From positions 1 through 21,570 of the forward strand of contig CAZJDM010000070.1 of the NCBI GenBank assembly GCA_964544765.1: a DNA stretch of 21,570 nucleotides, written 5' to 3'. Each line of letters opens with the position of its first letter. Within the stretch, counting starts at the first letter, position 1. The DNA comes from CAZJDM01 sp964544765 (GTDB lineage Bacteria > Bdellovibrionota_B > Oligoflexia > CAYFLR01). The notes beneath the pieces were generated by a model. That model was not told the origin of the DNA. It was given only the letters and a program-made list of their open reading frames with translations, and searched no databases. Positions 8,118 through 15,290 of the stretch are shown here, in pieces. The translations under genes were made by a program, and so were the position numbers.

Positions 8118-8141
8118 CGCTGCCCATATGGAAGGGTTAGC

Positions 8142-8831
8142 ATGTTACCTATTTTTAAAACTCTAATTTTTATTTTTCTTCTATTATTGGCATGCGATAA
8201 TATCAAAATTAAAGGACCCAATAACAATGAAGACAATTTCTATAGGAAACCTCCCAAAGCTTCGCTAACAGATCCCGATAATTCTAATACCAATTCCAAT
8301 CAAGATCCCAACTCCAACCAAGGTAATAACACTTCCAATAACATTAAACCTTATGCTCCATACAAACCTTACAAAGCCTATACCAGAAGAATAACTAAAA
8401 CATTCTGTGAGGACCAACCATCTCATGCCAACTGCGCCGGAACAGCCAGTTATTGTCAAAATTCTCCCAAAAATTTTACTTGTAAGGGAACCAAAGCTTT
8501 TTGCCAAAACTCAGTTTATGACCAATCATGCCAAGGAACGAAAATATTCTGTCTTCAAAATCCCTTTTCTAACAAATGTTATGGTACCAGAACATATTGT
8601 CAGCAAAAACCTAAAGACTCCAATTGCCCAGATAACTTTAACGAAGAATGTTCCAATCACTCTGATCCGGTTATCAATGATTTATGTGAAGAAAAAAGAG
8701 GTTCCTATTGTAGGGATCTTTGTCAAGAATACAATGACAAGTTCTGCTTTTGTGATTTTAGCGATTCAAATGATTCGAGTGATTTAAAAGAAACAGCACC
8801 ATCACCATCGAGTGGTAGTGAAAATCATTAA
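8142..8831 (+). CDS. Lipoprotein with regular 16-residue cysteine repeats
   Basis: This 229-residue protein has a lipoprotein signal (MLPIFKTLIFIFLLLLAC, lipid Cys18). The Asp after the Cys would favour inner-membrane retention by the E. coli rule, which may not hold here. A low-complexity Asn/Asp/Ser linker and a KPYAPYKPYKAY stretch come next. Then follows an exact array: five C-x8-C units joined by x6 linkers, so ten cysteines from residue 89 to 162 at a 16-residue period, with most linkers reading like xGTxxF/Y. A second Cys-rich part (CSNHSD, CEEKRGSYCRDLC, CFC) and a Ser/Glu tail finish it. The even spacing suggests a disulphide-bonded or metal-binding repeat. I know no named family. 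The ATG at 8142 follows GAAGGG. An upstream TTG at 8097 falls between the promoter boxes, so it is not the start. Confidence 0.78.
   Translation: MLPIFKTLIFIFLLLLACDNIKIKGPNNNEDNFYRKPPKASLTDPDNSNTNSNQDPNSNQGNNTSNNIKPYAPYKPYKAYTRRITKTFCEDQPSHANCAGTASYCQNSPKNFTCKGTKAFCQNSVYDQSCQGTKIFCLQNPFSNKCYGTRTYCQQKPKDSNCPDNFNEECSNHSDPVINDLCEEKRGSYCRDLCQEYNDKFCFCDFSDSNDSSDLKETAPSPSSGSENH
8406..8627 (+). repeat. 48-base tandem repeat coding Cys-x8-Cys-x6 units
   Basis: Five units of C-x8-C, with four x6 linkers, are encoded here without a single spacing change. The DNA of the units has diverged, so the array is old or under selection for cysteine spacing rather than a recent slippage product. Confidence 0.75.
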
Positions 8832-8840
8832 TAGAATGAA

Positions 8841-8867
8841 CGAGATGGTCGAGTTTTATCCATCGCG
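8841..8867 (+). promoter_or_regulatory. Hairpin between lipoprotein gene and serA
   Basis: CGAGATGG (8841-8848) and CCATCGCG (8860-8867) pair with one mismatch around an 11-base loop, just after the lipoprotein stop. The sequence after it is A-rich rather than T-rich, so it may be a processing or leader hairpin of serA rather than a good terminator. Confidence 0.35.
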
Positions 8868-8903
8868 TTGATAATAAAAAACTTAAAAACAAGGAGAATC
8901 AAA

Positions 8904-10091
8904 ATGCCTTATCAAATAGTTTGTTTAAACAATATCTCACCAAAAGGACTCAAACTTTTTAATGATGATATTTTTCAACTATCAGAAGATCCCAGTAAAG
9001 ATACAAAAGAAACAGATGCTTTTTTAGTGCGCAGTGCTAAGTTACATGGTTATAAATTTTCTGAACGATTATTAGCTATTGGTCGTGCTGGCTCAGGAGT
9101 GAATAATATCCCTCTCGACGTATGCGCTGAAAAAGGAATTGTTGTTTTTAATACTCCCGGCGCCAATGCTAATGCTGTTAAGGAGCTGGTTTTAACTGGC
9201 TTATTTATCTCCTCACGCAAAATAGTTGAAGGGATCAAATATATTGACACTATACCTCACGATGAAAATTTCACCGCTAATATTGAAAAAAGTAAAAAGT
9301 TATTCGCCGGTCCAGAAATCATTGGTAAAACAATGGGTATTATTGGACTAGGCGCTATTGGTAATAAAGTCGCCAAAAGTGTTTTAGGTCTGGGGATGAA
9401 GGTTATTGGCTACGATCCAGCTATTTCAGTTGAAGGTGCATGGCGCATACCATCTGAAGTTCAAAAAGCTTATTCGTTGGAATATATTTTAACCCAAAGT
9501 GATTACTTATCACTTCATATTCCTTTAATGGATAGTACTCGACATATATTAAATAAAAACACCTTCCAAATCATGAAGAAAAACGCCCGCATTATGAATT
9601 TCGCTAGAGCCGAACTGGTTAATAGTCAAGACCTATTAGAAGCCATTAATACTAATAGAATTGGATATTATGTAACTGATTTTGCTGAAACGAGCCTAGT
9701 AGGTAAGCCTAATATAGTTTGTATACCTCACCTCGGAGCATCAACACCTGAGGCTGAGGACAATTGCGCCATTATGGCCGTTAAACAAATCCAAGATTAT
9801 ATGTTAAATGGAAATATAGCTAATTCAGTGAATTTTCCAGCTTGTTCCCAAGAATGGCAAACTAAAAACCGAATTACCTTTACTAATTATAATATCCCAA
9901 AAGTAATCTCTCAGGTTTCTACTTTATTAGGTGAACATCACATTAATATTGCCACCATGGTAAATAAAAGTAAAAACAAATTTGCTTATACAATTATTGA
10001 TACCGAAAGTCCTCTTAATGATGATGTTTTAACTCAATTAAGAAACATTGAAGGGGTAATCAGGGTACGTTTATTAAAAAAGGATAATTAA
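8904..10091 (+). CDS. serA: D-3-phosphoglycerate dehydrogenase, short type with ACT domain
   Basis: This 395-residue enzyme oxidises 3-phosphoglycerate with NAD+ to 3-phosphohydroxypyruvate, the first step of serine synthesis. The N-terminal part has GRAGSGVNNIPLD and NTPGANANAVKEL. The nucleotide-binding motif GLGAIG is at 138-143. The 2-hydroxyacid dehydrogenase catalytic set is visible as Arg225 (NFARAELV), Glu252 (TDFAE) and His266 (PHLGAST). A C-terminal ACT-like domain (about 316-392) ends in NIEGVIRVR and usually gives serine feedback. Overall it resembles the short SerA found in clostridia and relatives. The usual Gly after the catalytic Arg is Ala here. The ATG at 8904 has AAGGAG seven bases upstream; an earlier in-frame codon at 8868 lacks this. 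Its last 18 bases overlap the end of the convergent gene. Confidence 0.93.
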   Translation: MPYQIVCLNNISPKGLKLFNDDIFQLSEDPSKDTKETDAFLVRSAKLHGYKFSERLLAIGRAGSGVNNIPLDVCAEKGIVVFNTPGANANAVKELVLTGLFISSRKIVEGIKYIDTIPHDENFTANIEKSKKLFAGPEIIGKTMGIIGLGAIGNKVAKSVLGLGMKVIGYDPAISVEGAWRIPSEVQKAYSLEYILTQSDYLSLHIPLMDSTRHILNKNTFQIMKKNARIMNFARAELVNSQDLLEAINTNRIGYYVTDFAETSLVGKPNIVCIPHLGASTPEAEDNCAIMAVKQIQDYMLNGNIANSVNFPACSQEWQTKNRITFTNYNIPKVISQVSTLLGEHHINIATMVNKSKNKFAYTIIDTESPLNDDVLTQLRNIEGVIRVRLLKKDN

Positions 10092-10769
10092 ACCTAATCC
10101 GATATTTTCTCCCTTAGATTTGATACGATCCACTATTTTCTTACTGCCGAAAGTTTGATTCAAATTTGATTTTTCATATTCATAGTTCAATACTATACTT
10201 GTACTTCTAGATAACATTTTATGCAAACCTACGCCAAACAATGTACCTAATCCGTGTAAACGCTGATAATTACGATCAACTTCAAAAGTGGTCATTCGAT
10301 ACACACCACCTACAGTTAAAATAACATTTACTATAGGATTCTGTAAATAAACGTCCATTTTCGTCCCTAGATTTATATTATCAAACCGAATGAACTTATC
10401 TTCCTTAGCGGCTTTATGCCCTAGATTTACAAAAGTAGAAATGCTGGCAAAATTAAGTAAAGAAGCTCCTATTTCAGTTGTAGCTGTATATCCCACCGCT
10501 CCTATCTTTTCATTAATTTCCAGTTTGGGATTATATAGTTTATACTTAAAAAAGGAAGCCGCCATATTTTGTCGAAAAAACAGATTACTTTTACGATAAA
10601 CATTAAATTTTACCTGATCATACCTATAAACAGAATTCTTATAAGGCAATCCAGTATTTATGGGAGCTAACCCCTGTGCCTTAAGAGTTGTAAAAGTAGC
10701 TGCCATATAACATATGAAAAAAGCTACTAAACAACTAAGTTTAATTGATCTACTACCTATATTTTTCAT
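10074..10769 (-). CDS. Exported protein, probable outer-membrane beta-barrel
   Basis: This 231-residue protein has a signal peptide (hydrophobic core about 12-26, likely cleavage after LKA near residue 31). The rest is rich in alternating strands such as SIVLNYEYEKSN and GTLFGVGLHKML. The last residues, GLGLIILF, end in Phe, the typical C-terminal signal for insertion by the Bam machinery. Gly/aromatic-rich amphipathic strands across the length fit an outer-membrane porin-like barrel of modest size. I do not recognise a specific family. GAGGAG lies before the ATG. The 3' end overlaps the serA tail by 18 bases. Confidence 0.7.
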   Translation of the reverse strand: MKNIGSRSIKLSCLVAFFICYMAATFTTLKAQGLAPINTGLPYKNSVYRYDQVKFNVYRKSNLFFRQNMAASFFKYKLYNPKLEINEKIGAVGYTATTEIGASLLNFASISTFVNLGHKAAKEDKFIRFDNINLGTKMDVYLQNPIVNVILTVGGVYRMTTFEVDRNYQRLHGLGTLFGVGLHKMLSRSTSIVLNYEYEKSNLNQTFGSKKIVDRIKSKGENIGLGLIILF

Positions 10770-10950
10770 GACTAATTCTCCTCAAAAAACTTCTTTTTTG
10801 TTTAAATTTAGTAAGACGGATTTTGCCGTCAAGCTCTATATCTTCAATTTCCGTACCAAAATAATAATATAATAGGTAATATTTATATAAGTGATTGAAT
10901 TTTATAAAGATTACATCAAATTTATCTTTAATAACCAGCAACACACCAAA

Positions 10951-10979
10951 ATTATTATTTTCATTATCGTAATAATAAT
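10951..10979. repeat. AT-rich 9-base inverted repeat
   Basis: ATTATTATT (10951-10959) and AATAATAAT (10971-10979) are perfect inverted copies around 11 bases. Simple composition makes chance likely; a hairpin or protein site is possible. Confidence 0.3.
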
Positions 10980-11011
10980 AGAATTAATGTTTAAGTTTTA
11001 TACAGTAAATT

Positions 11012-11028
11012 TGTCATTTTTTTTGACA
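11012..11028. promoter_or_regulatory. Putative MerR/HspR-type operator
   Basis: TGTCA (11012-11016) and TGACA (11024-11028) are perfect inverted half-sites separated by seven T residues. The right half lies within a consensus -35 box TTGACA (11023-11028). The seven-base spacing is the same as in the HspR operator (HAIR element) as I recall it, and the gene downstream is HspR-like, so autoregulation is plausible. Imperfect outer arms CAGTAAATT (11003-11011) and AATTTACAG (11042-11050) flank it. Confidence 0.45.
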
Positions 11029-11063
11029 TTTCATTTCTATCAATTTACAGGTATTATAACAGC

Positions 11064-11537
11064 ATGAGTTGTGACAAAATAACCCAACAAATTGACAACG
11101 AATTCCGCCCAGTTTTTACAATTGGAATAGCTGCGGAAATGGTGGGAGTTTCAGTACACACACTTCGATTATACGAATCTTCTGGTTTAATCATTCCTCA
11201 AAGAACACAATCACTTAGACGTTTATACTCCCGTAATGATATTCGACGACTCAATTCAATTCGTTATCTTATTGAAGAAAAAGGATTAAATATAGCTGGA
11301 ATTAAAGCCTTATTATCTATGATACCGTGTTGGGAAATTAAAAAATGCACAACCAATGATCGTAAAAACTGTGATGCTTTTAATAAAATATCGGATCCTT
11401 GCTGGATCGTTAAGAACAAAGGAAATGTTTGCGAAGCAAATGAGTGTCGCACTTGTCAGGTATATACTGATTTTTCAGCTTTTTCAGAAATTAAAAAACA
11501 TATATTTAAGTCGCTTAATTTATCGAGGAACAAATGA
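11064..11537 (+). CDS. MerR/HspR-like regulator with C-terminal Cys-Trp cluster
   Basis: This 157-residue regulator has a MerR-type winged helix (about 17-85: FTIGIAAEMVGVSVHTLRLY, then GLIIPQR and RRLYSRNDIRRL), closest to HspR-like members. Unlike plain HspR it carries a C-terminal region with seven cysteines: Cys89-Trp, Cys95, Cys103, Cys113-Trp, Cys123, Cys128 and Cys131. The paired CW motifs and closing C-x4-C-x2-C recall the 'two-CW' type of domain, which I expect to bind a metal or iron-sulphur cluster and may sense redox state. No SD is visible. A TATTAT box at 11052-11057 would start the transcript near the ATG, so the message could be leaderless. The 3' end overlaps the DUF4403-like gene by 18 bases. 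Confidence 0.85.
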   Translation: MSCDKITQQIDNEFRPVFTIGIAAEMVGVSVHTLRLYESSGLIIPQRTQSLRRLYSRNDIRRLNSIRYLIEEKGLNIAGIKALLSMIPCWEIKKCTTNDRKNCDAFNKISDPCWIVKNKGNVCEANECRTCQVYTDFSAFSEIKKHIFKSLNLSRNK

Positions 11538-13820
11538 ATCTAAATCTAACAGATGTAGTTCAACACTACCATCTATCATCATATATACTTTAATTCCTTC
11601 CGAAGTAATGTAGATTTGTTGGAAATTAAAGTTTTCTACATTTCCTTTCAATTTAGCTCCGTCCAAAGGTATCTCAGTTACTGCATCTTTAATATCGCTC
11701 TCAAGTTTATCTACTTTACTGCTCAGATCCCATTCAACTCTTTCTAATACGCTATCCAATTTTTGTAGAAACTTTAAGTCTCTATTTAAAACTCTTTCCG
11801 AATTGGTATCCAACATTAATCCCGCTACCTTTAAAGACTTGGTATCAGGGTTATATATAGGTCTTGCTGTAAAGTATAATGGGAACTCAGGATCATCTAA
11901 ATCTTGAGGTAAATCTACTAAGAGATCTAGTTTAATTACCAGTCTGCCTCCATTACCATAAATATCCATATCCTTGATACTAGCTTCTACTGGACCTACT
12001 GAAACACTTTTTGATATCACTTTAGAAGCGACCTCTGCTTTTAAGTCATCATAACTAATAGCAACAGGAACATCTAATCTCATAGCGTTATTTTCAACAT
12101 CAATACTATTTAAAACTGGCAATGGTGAAACCTCTATAGCTTTTGGTTGTTCACCCACCGAGACTACAATTTGACCATCAATACCCACCAATAAACGAAG
12201 TTCATCATTTACTTCTCTCATTCCAGAGTAATATACCTGCTTAGGATTTACAGATAACCAATACTCCTTGTCTTCCTTTGCAATTTTGATCGGTTTTTCA
12301 AATCCCGACCATACTTTTTCGATAGGTGTTTTAATATCAATTGCGCTTAATTTTTGATTCAAACTGTTCATTAAATCTACCGCATGAGGCCTTAATTTCT
12401 CATCCATCTTACTTCTGACACTCACATCAAAACCTACCCATTTACCAAATATAGTAAATCCAACGGGGATTTCAGCTCTATGAATACTAATAATTGGTTC
12501 CAAGGTAGAGTCAATTTGCCAATTTTGATTAATAAAAATTGAACCTCTAGTTCCTACAGTGGCATTTAATTCTACATGAGTACTACCTGAAGGGCTTTCC
12601 CAATCAACATCACCCCTACCTTCTATTCTCGTGCTGATATCAAGATGATCATTATCTCCCACTTCGATTTTCATCGGTTCTACTCGATCAATATCATAGT
12701 TCCAAGCATAAGGAACTTTATGAAAAGTAACTTTTTGTTCTCCACTACCATGATCAGCAAAATTGGTTGGTATTTTCCTCTCAGCAAGAGCTAAAATATC
12801 ACTCTTTTTTATTACAATCGGTAATCTTATATTAGATATTGGTGGTGAGGGTAATTCCTCAAACGGTTCACTATCAGGAGCGTCTATTATAATGTTGCCT
12901 TTACTCATCAATTGCAATTTCAATGATTCAATAGAATCCTTCAAATTATCTTTTATCTCATTAACTGTATCTAACAATTTTTCCAATGATTCATTAGCGG
13001 AGAGCGTCTCGATAACATTATTAAGATTGTTGTTGTTATTGAGTTTAAGATCATCTAACAAATCTGTCCCTACAATTTTGGCTGTTTCAAGAAAATGGGC
13101 CTGCAGAGCATGAATTCGGCTTTTAGCTAAATCTTTTATTTCTTGCAAAGAATCTTCTTCATATGATCTATTTATAATATTATCCTCTAACCACCGTTTC
13201 TCGGTCTCAGCCATTGTTTTAGCTAGTTTATCCTGCCAAGTAGTCGTATTTGGTAATTTAGCTTCATCATTAATTTCTAACACCACATCGGTGGCGTCCA
13301 ATAAAATTTCTTCGGGAATATCAGTAGATGATGTTTCAAGAGCATTGTTGAGATAATTCAGTTTTTTAAGGAATACACCTGTTCTCACTTGATCCAATTG
13401 ATTAGGAGGACTTATTTCTATTTTACTGCCATCTTCAAGAAGGGGAATAAATAAAGTTTCATCGGTAGTCATAGGTAATAAAGCCATGGTACTACGGGAA
13501 AAAGTAATAAAGGGATAAACTATTTTATTTAGCCCTTTTAAACAACAGGCTCCCGATTTATCAAAATAGGCTTCTTTAATGGTTACCAATTTGCCTTTTT
13601 TAAAATCGAATCTTGCTACGCGACATGATACGTAATTTTTGATACTTTGATCATCGTAAGCAACAATACTAGTTTTATCATCAGTATTATTCTTTAAGGA
13701 ACCATCTCGTATTTTTGGAACCAAAGTATTTCGATTACAACTAATATGCAAAAGGACCGTAATAGTTAGTAAAATTATGTACAATAGATATGGTTGATGT
13801 TTAAAATAGTTTTTTAACAT
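11520..13820 (-). CDS. DUF4403-like lipoprotein with long N-terminal extension
   Basis: This 766-residue protein begins with a lipoprotein signal (YIILLTITVLLHISC, Cys28), so it is probably anchored in the outer membrane facing the periplasm. From about residue 335 onward it resembles the DUF4403 family: LPIVIKKSDILALAERKIP, the WNYDIDRVEPMKI strand, then PVAISYDDLKAEV and the TARPIYNPDTKSLKVAGL segment near the C-terminus. DUF4403 proteins are, to my knowledge, of unknown function and are suspected lipid-binding (TULIP-like) proteins. The first 300 or so residues, with acidic and probably helical stretches (ALQAHFLETAK; NESLEKLLDTVNEIKDN), are an extension that I do not recognise. I chose the ATG at 13820; GGTGAG sits just upstream. 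A TTG at 13832 is also open but less likely. Confidence 0.72.
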   Translation of the reverse strand: MLKNYFKHQPYLLYIILLTITVLLHISCNRNTLVPKIRDGSLKNNTDDKTSIVAYDDQSIKNYVSCRVARFDFKKGKLVTIKEAYFDKSGACCLKGLNKIVYPFITFSRSTMALLPMTTDETLFIPLLEDGSKIEISPPNQLDQVRTGVFLKKLNYLNNALETSSTDIPEEILLDATDVVLEINDEAKLPNTTTWQDKLAKTMAETEKRWLEDNIINRSYEEDSLQEIKDLAKSRIHALQAHFLETAKIVGTDLLDDLKLNNNNNLNNVIETLSANESLEKLLDTVNEIKDNLKDSIESLKLQLMSKGNIIIDAPDSEPFEELPSPPISNIRLPIVIKKSDILALAERKIPTNFADHGSGEQKVTFHKVPYAWNYDIDRVEPMKIEVGDNDHLDISTRIEGRGDVDWESPSGSTHVELNATVGTRGSIFINQNWQIDSTLEPIISIHRAEIPVGFTIFGKWVGFDVSVRSKMDEKLRPHAVDLMNSLNQKLSAIDIKTPIEKVWSGFEKPIKIAKEDKEYWLSVNPKQVYYSGMREVNDELRLLVGIDGQIVVSVGEQPKAIEVSPLPVLNSIDVENNAMRLDVPVAISYDDLKAEVASKVISKSVSVGPVEASIKDMDIYGNGGRLVIKLDLLVDLPQDLDDPEFPLYFTARPIYNPDTKSLKVAGLMLDTNSERVLNRDLKFLQKLDSVLERVEWDLSSKVDKLESDIKDAVTEIPLDGAKLKGNVENFNFQQIYITSEGIKVYMMIDGSVELHLLDLDSFVPR

Positions 13821-14177
13821 GGACTCACCCAAATTTTTGACTTAATTTCCGTTTTTTATGATTTTTTCCCTAATTATTTTTTACCCTACACACTAGAGGA
13901 TAATTAAAGGGCAACTCTAGGTCACTCATCGGTTTTATAAAAAAAACGTTTAATTTTAAGGGTTTTCAGTATAAATTTAGATAGTTATTGATAATAAAAA
14001 GACACCTCTATTTTGGTTGCATAAACTGTCAGGTTATTTTAATGTGGAACTATATGGAGGTTTATTTATCTCGATATGATAGATTCAAGTATGATTAAAA
14101 ACTATTATTTATGATTCACATGTATATATACATGACTATATAGCACTGAAAATTGTTGATAATTAAAGGAATTTCTA
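13821..14177. promoter_or_regulatory. Divergent intergenic region, DUF4403-like/DUF362 genes
   Basis: This 357-base region has no credible gene. It holds CTAGAG (13893-13898) and CTCTAG (13915-13920) as an inverted pair close to the DUF4403-like gene, an isolated SD-like GGAGG near 14056 followed at some distance by a 12-codon frame, and a 16-base perfect palindrome at 14119-14134. Promoters for both flanking genes must lie here, but I could not define them. Confidence 0.5.
14119..14134. promoter_or_regulatory. Perfect 16-base palindrome upstream of DUF362 gene
   Basis: CATGTATATATACATG reads the same on both strands and lies 44 bases before the start of the DUF362-ferredoxin gene, in the expected promoter zone. 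It may be an operator for a dimeric regulator. The alternating TA core makes some self-symmetry easy to obtain by chance. Confidence 0.45.
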
Positions 14178-15254
14178 ATGAATAATGATATTTTCCTGAT
14201 GAAATTCAAAGCATCTGATCCTATCGAAAAGGTTGCTGGTGGACTCAAAAACCTCTTTTTGCAGGCTAAGTTGGACCAAATAATAGAACCCCTAGATATT
14301 ACTGCCTTAAAGGTGCATTTTGGCGAAGAAGGAAATTCTTCCTATTTAGCGGCTAAGTATATCAAACCAATTGTAGAAAAACTTCAAGAGTTAAAGGCTA
14401 AACCATTCGTATCTGACAGCAATGTTCTTTATAAGAGTCGCAGGGACAATGCCATTGATCATCTATCTCTGGCCAATGAACATGGTTTTTCTTACGAGAC
14501 CTTAGGAGCTCCAGTTATTATATCTGATGGTATAGTGGGAAGAAATGAAAGAGAAATAGAAATTAACGCTCCAATTAATAAAACCATCTCCTTAGCATCC
14601 GATTACGTTGACGCTAGTTCCATTATAGTAATATCTCACGTTACCGGTCACATAGCTACGGGCTTTGGAGCCACTATCAAAAATATGGGGATGGGAATGT
14701 CTAGTCGAAAAGGGAAACTTAACCAACATTCAGTTTCCAAACCCCAAATTACATCCTCTACCTGTACTGCATGTGGCTTGTGTCAACAATGGTGCCCGGA
14801 GGATGCGATTGTTTTGGATAAAGAAAGCGCTCAAATAGAAGAAGTCAAATGCATTGGATGTGGAGAATGTTTAGCGATATGTCGCCAAAGCGCCGTTTCT
14901 TTTAGATGGGATAATACTACTGACGATTTACAAAAACAAATTGCTGAACACGCATTAGGGATTGCTACACAAAAAAAAGATAAGATTGGTTATTTCACCT
15001 TTCTAATCAATATGACTAAAGACTGTGATTGTTTAAAACAAAGACCCCTATTTATTATTGAAGACATAGGAGTTCTGGCCGGTAAAGATCCAGTAGCTAT
15101 TGATCAAGCTGTACTAGATCTTACGGCTCAAGAAAAAAATAAAAACATTTCCGAGTTATCCTATCCTTCGATAGATGCTACTATCCAACTTAAATATGGA
15201 GAACAAATTGGTCTCGGAAAAAGGAAGTATATTTTAAGAACAATTGCATTATAA
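14178..15254 (+). CDS. DUF362 protein with two [4Fe-4S] ferredoxin motifs
   Basis: This 358-residue protein has an N-terminal DUF362 domain (about 1-190, including LKVHFGEEGNSSYL, FVSDSNVLYKSRRDN and GFGATIKNMGMG). A 2x[4Fe-4S] ferredoxin insert follows: Cys196-x2-Cys199-x2-Cys202-x3-Cys206-Pro, then Cys225-x2-Cys228-x2-Cys231-x3-Cys235. It closes with the family's typical C-terminal motif, CDCL followed by EDIGVLAGKDPVAID. Members are common in anaerobes and delta-type bacteria. Their reaction is not established, but an electron-transfer role for the clusters is likely. The second cluster has Arg where Pro usually follows the last Cys. No signal peptide is seen, so it is cytoplasmic. An AAAGGAA SD precedes the ATG. 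It lies 36 bases before the MFS gene and probably shares its transcript. Confidence 0.9.
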   Translation: MNNDIFLMKFKASDPIEKVAGGLKNLFLQAKLDQIIEPLDITALKVHFGEEGNSSYLAAKYIKPIVEKLQELKAKPFVSDSNVLYKSRRDNAIDHLSLANEHGFSYETLGAPVIISDGIVGRNEREIEINAPINKTISLASDYVDASSIIVISHVTGHIATGFGATIKNMGMGMSSRKGKLNQHSVSKPQITSSTCTACGLCQQWCPEDAIVLDKESAQIEEVKCIGCGECLAICRQSAVSFRWDNTTDDLQKQIAEHALGIATQKKDKIGYFTFLINMTKDCDCLKQRPLFIIEDIGVLAGKDPVAIDQAVLDLTAQEKNKNISELSYPSIDATIQLKYGEQIGLGKRKYILRTIAL

Positions 15255-15290
15255 TTATACAGTGTGAAGAGGCTTCCTGGAGACAATTTG

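Larger units (their letters stand above)
10770..11063. promoter_or_regulatory. Divergent intergenic region, barrel protein/MerR
   Basis: This AT-rich region should carry the promoters of the barrel protein (minus) and the MerR gene (plus). It holds a short hairpin GACGG-ATTTTG-CCGTC (10815-10830) in the leader of the barrel gene, a 9-base inverted repeat (10951-10979) and the putative MerR operator at 11012-11028. A GTG-initiated frame of 63 codons (10753-10944, minus) runs through it, but its composition looks non-coding. Confidence 0.5.

Noticed and set aside
8407..8787. 126-codon overlapping frame within the Cys-repeat lipoprotein
   Set aside because: The periodic cysteines and lipobox lie in the other frame; this one has no SD and no recognisable feature.
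10815..10830. GACGG-ATTTTG-CCGTC hairpin as a terminator or riboswitch
   Set aside because: Only a five-base stem, with no T tract on the relevant strand and no known riboswitch core.
10753..10944. 63-codon GTG-initiated frame on the minus strand upstream of the barrel protein
   Set aside because: It covers the expected promoter and leader of the barrel gene, overlaps its start, is rich in Tyr/Ile/Lys codons typical of AT-rich non-coding DNA and has no clear SD.
12763..13113. 116-codon plus-strand frame inside the DUF4403-like gene
   Set aside because: It is antisense to a long coherent lipoprotein gene; the Ser/Leu-rich translation looks like a shadow.
14076..14114. Possible 12-codon leader peptide preceded by GGAGG
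   Set aside because: The SD-to-start distance is too long (about 14 bases), and the peptide has no run of a regulatory amino acid.
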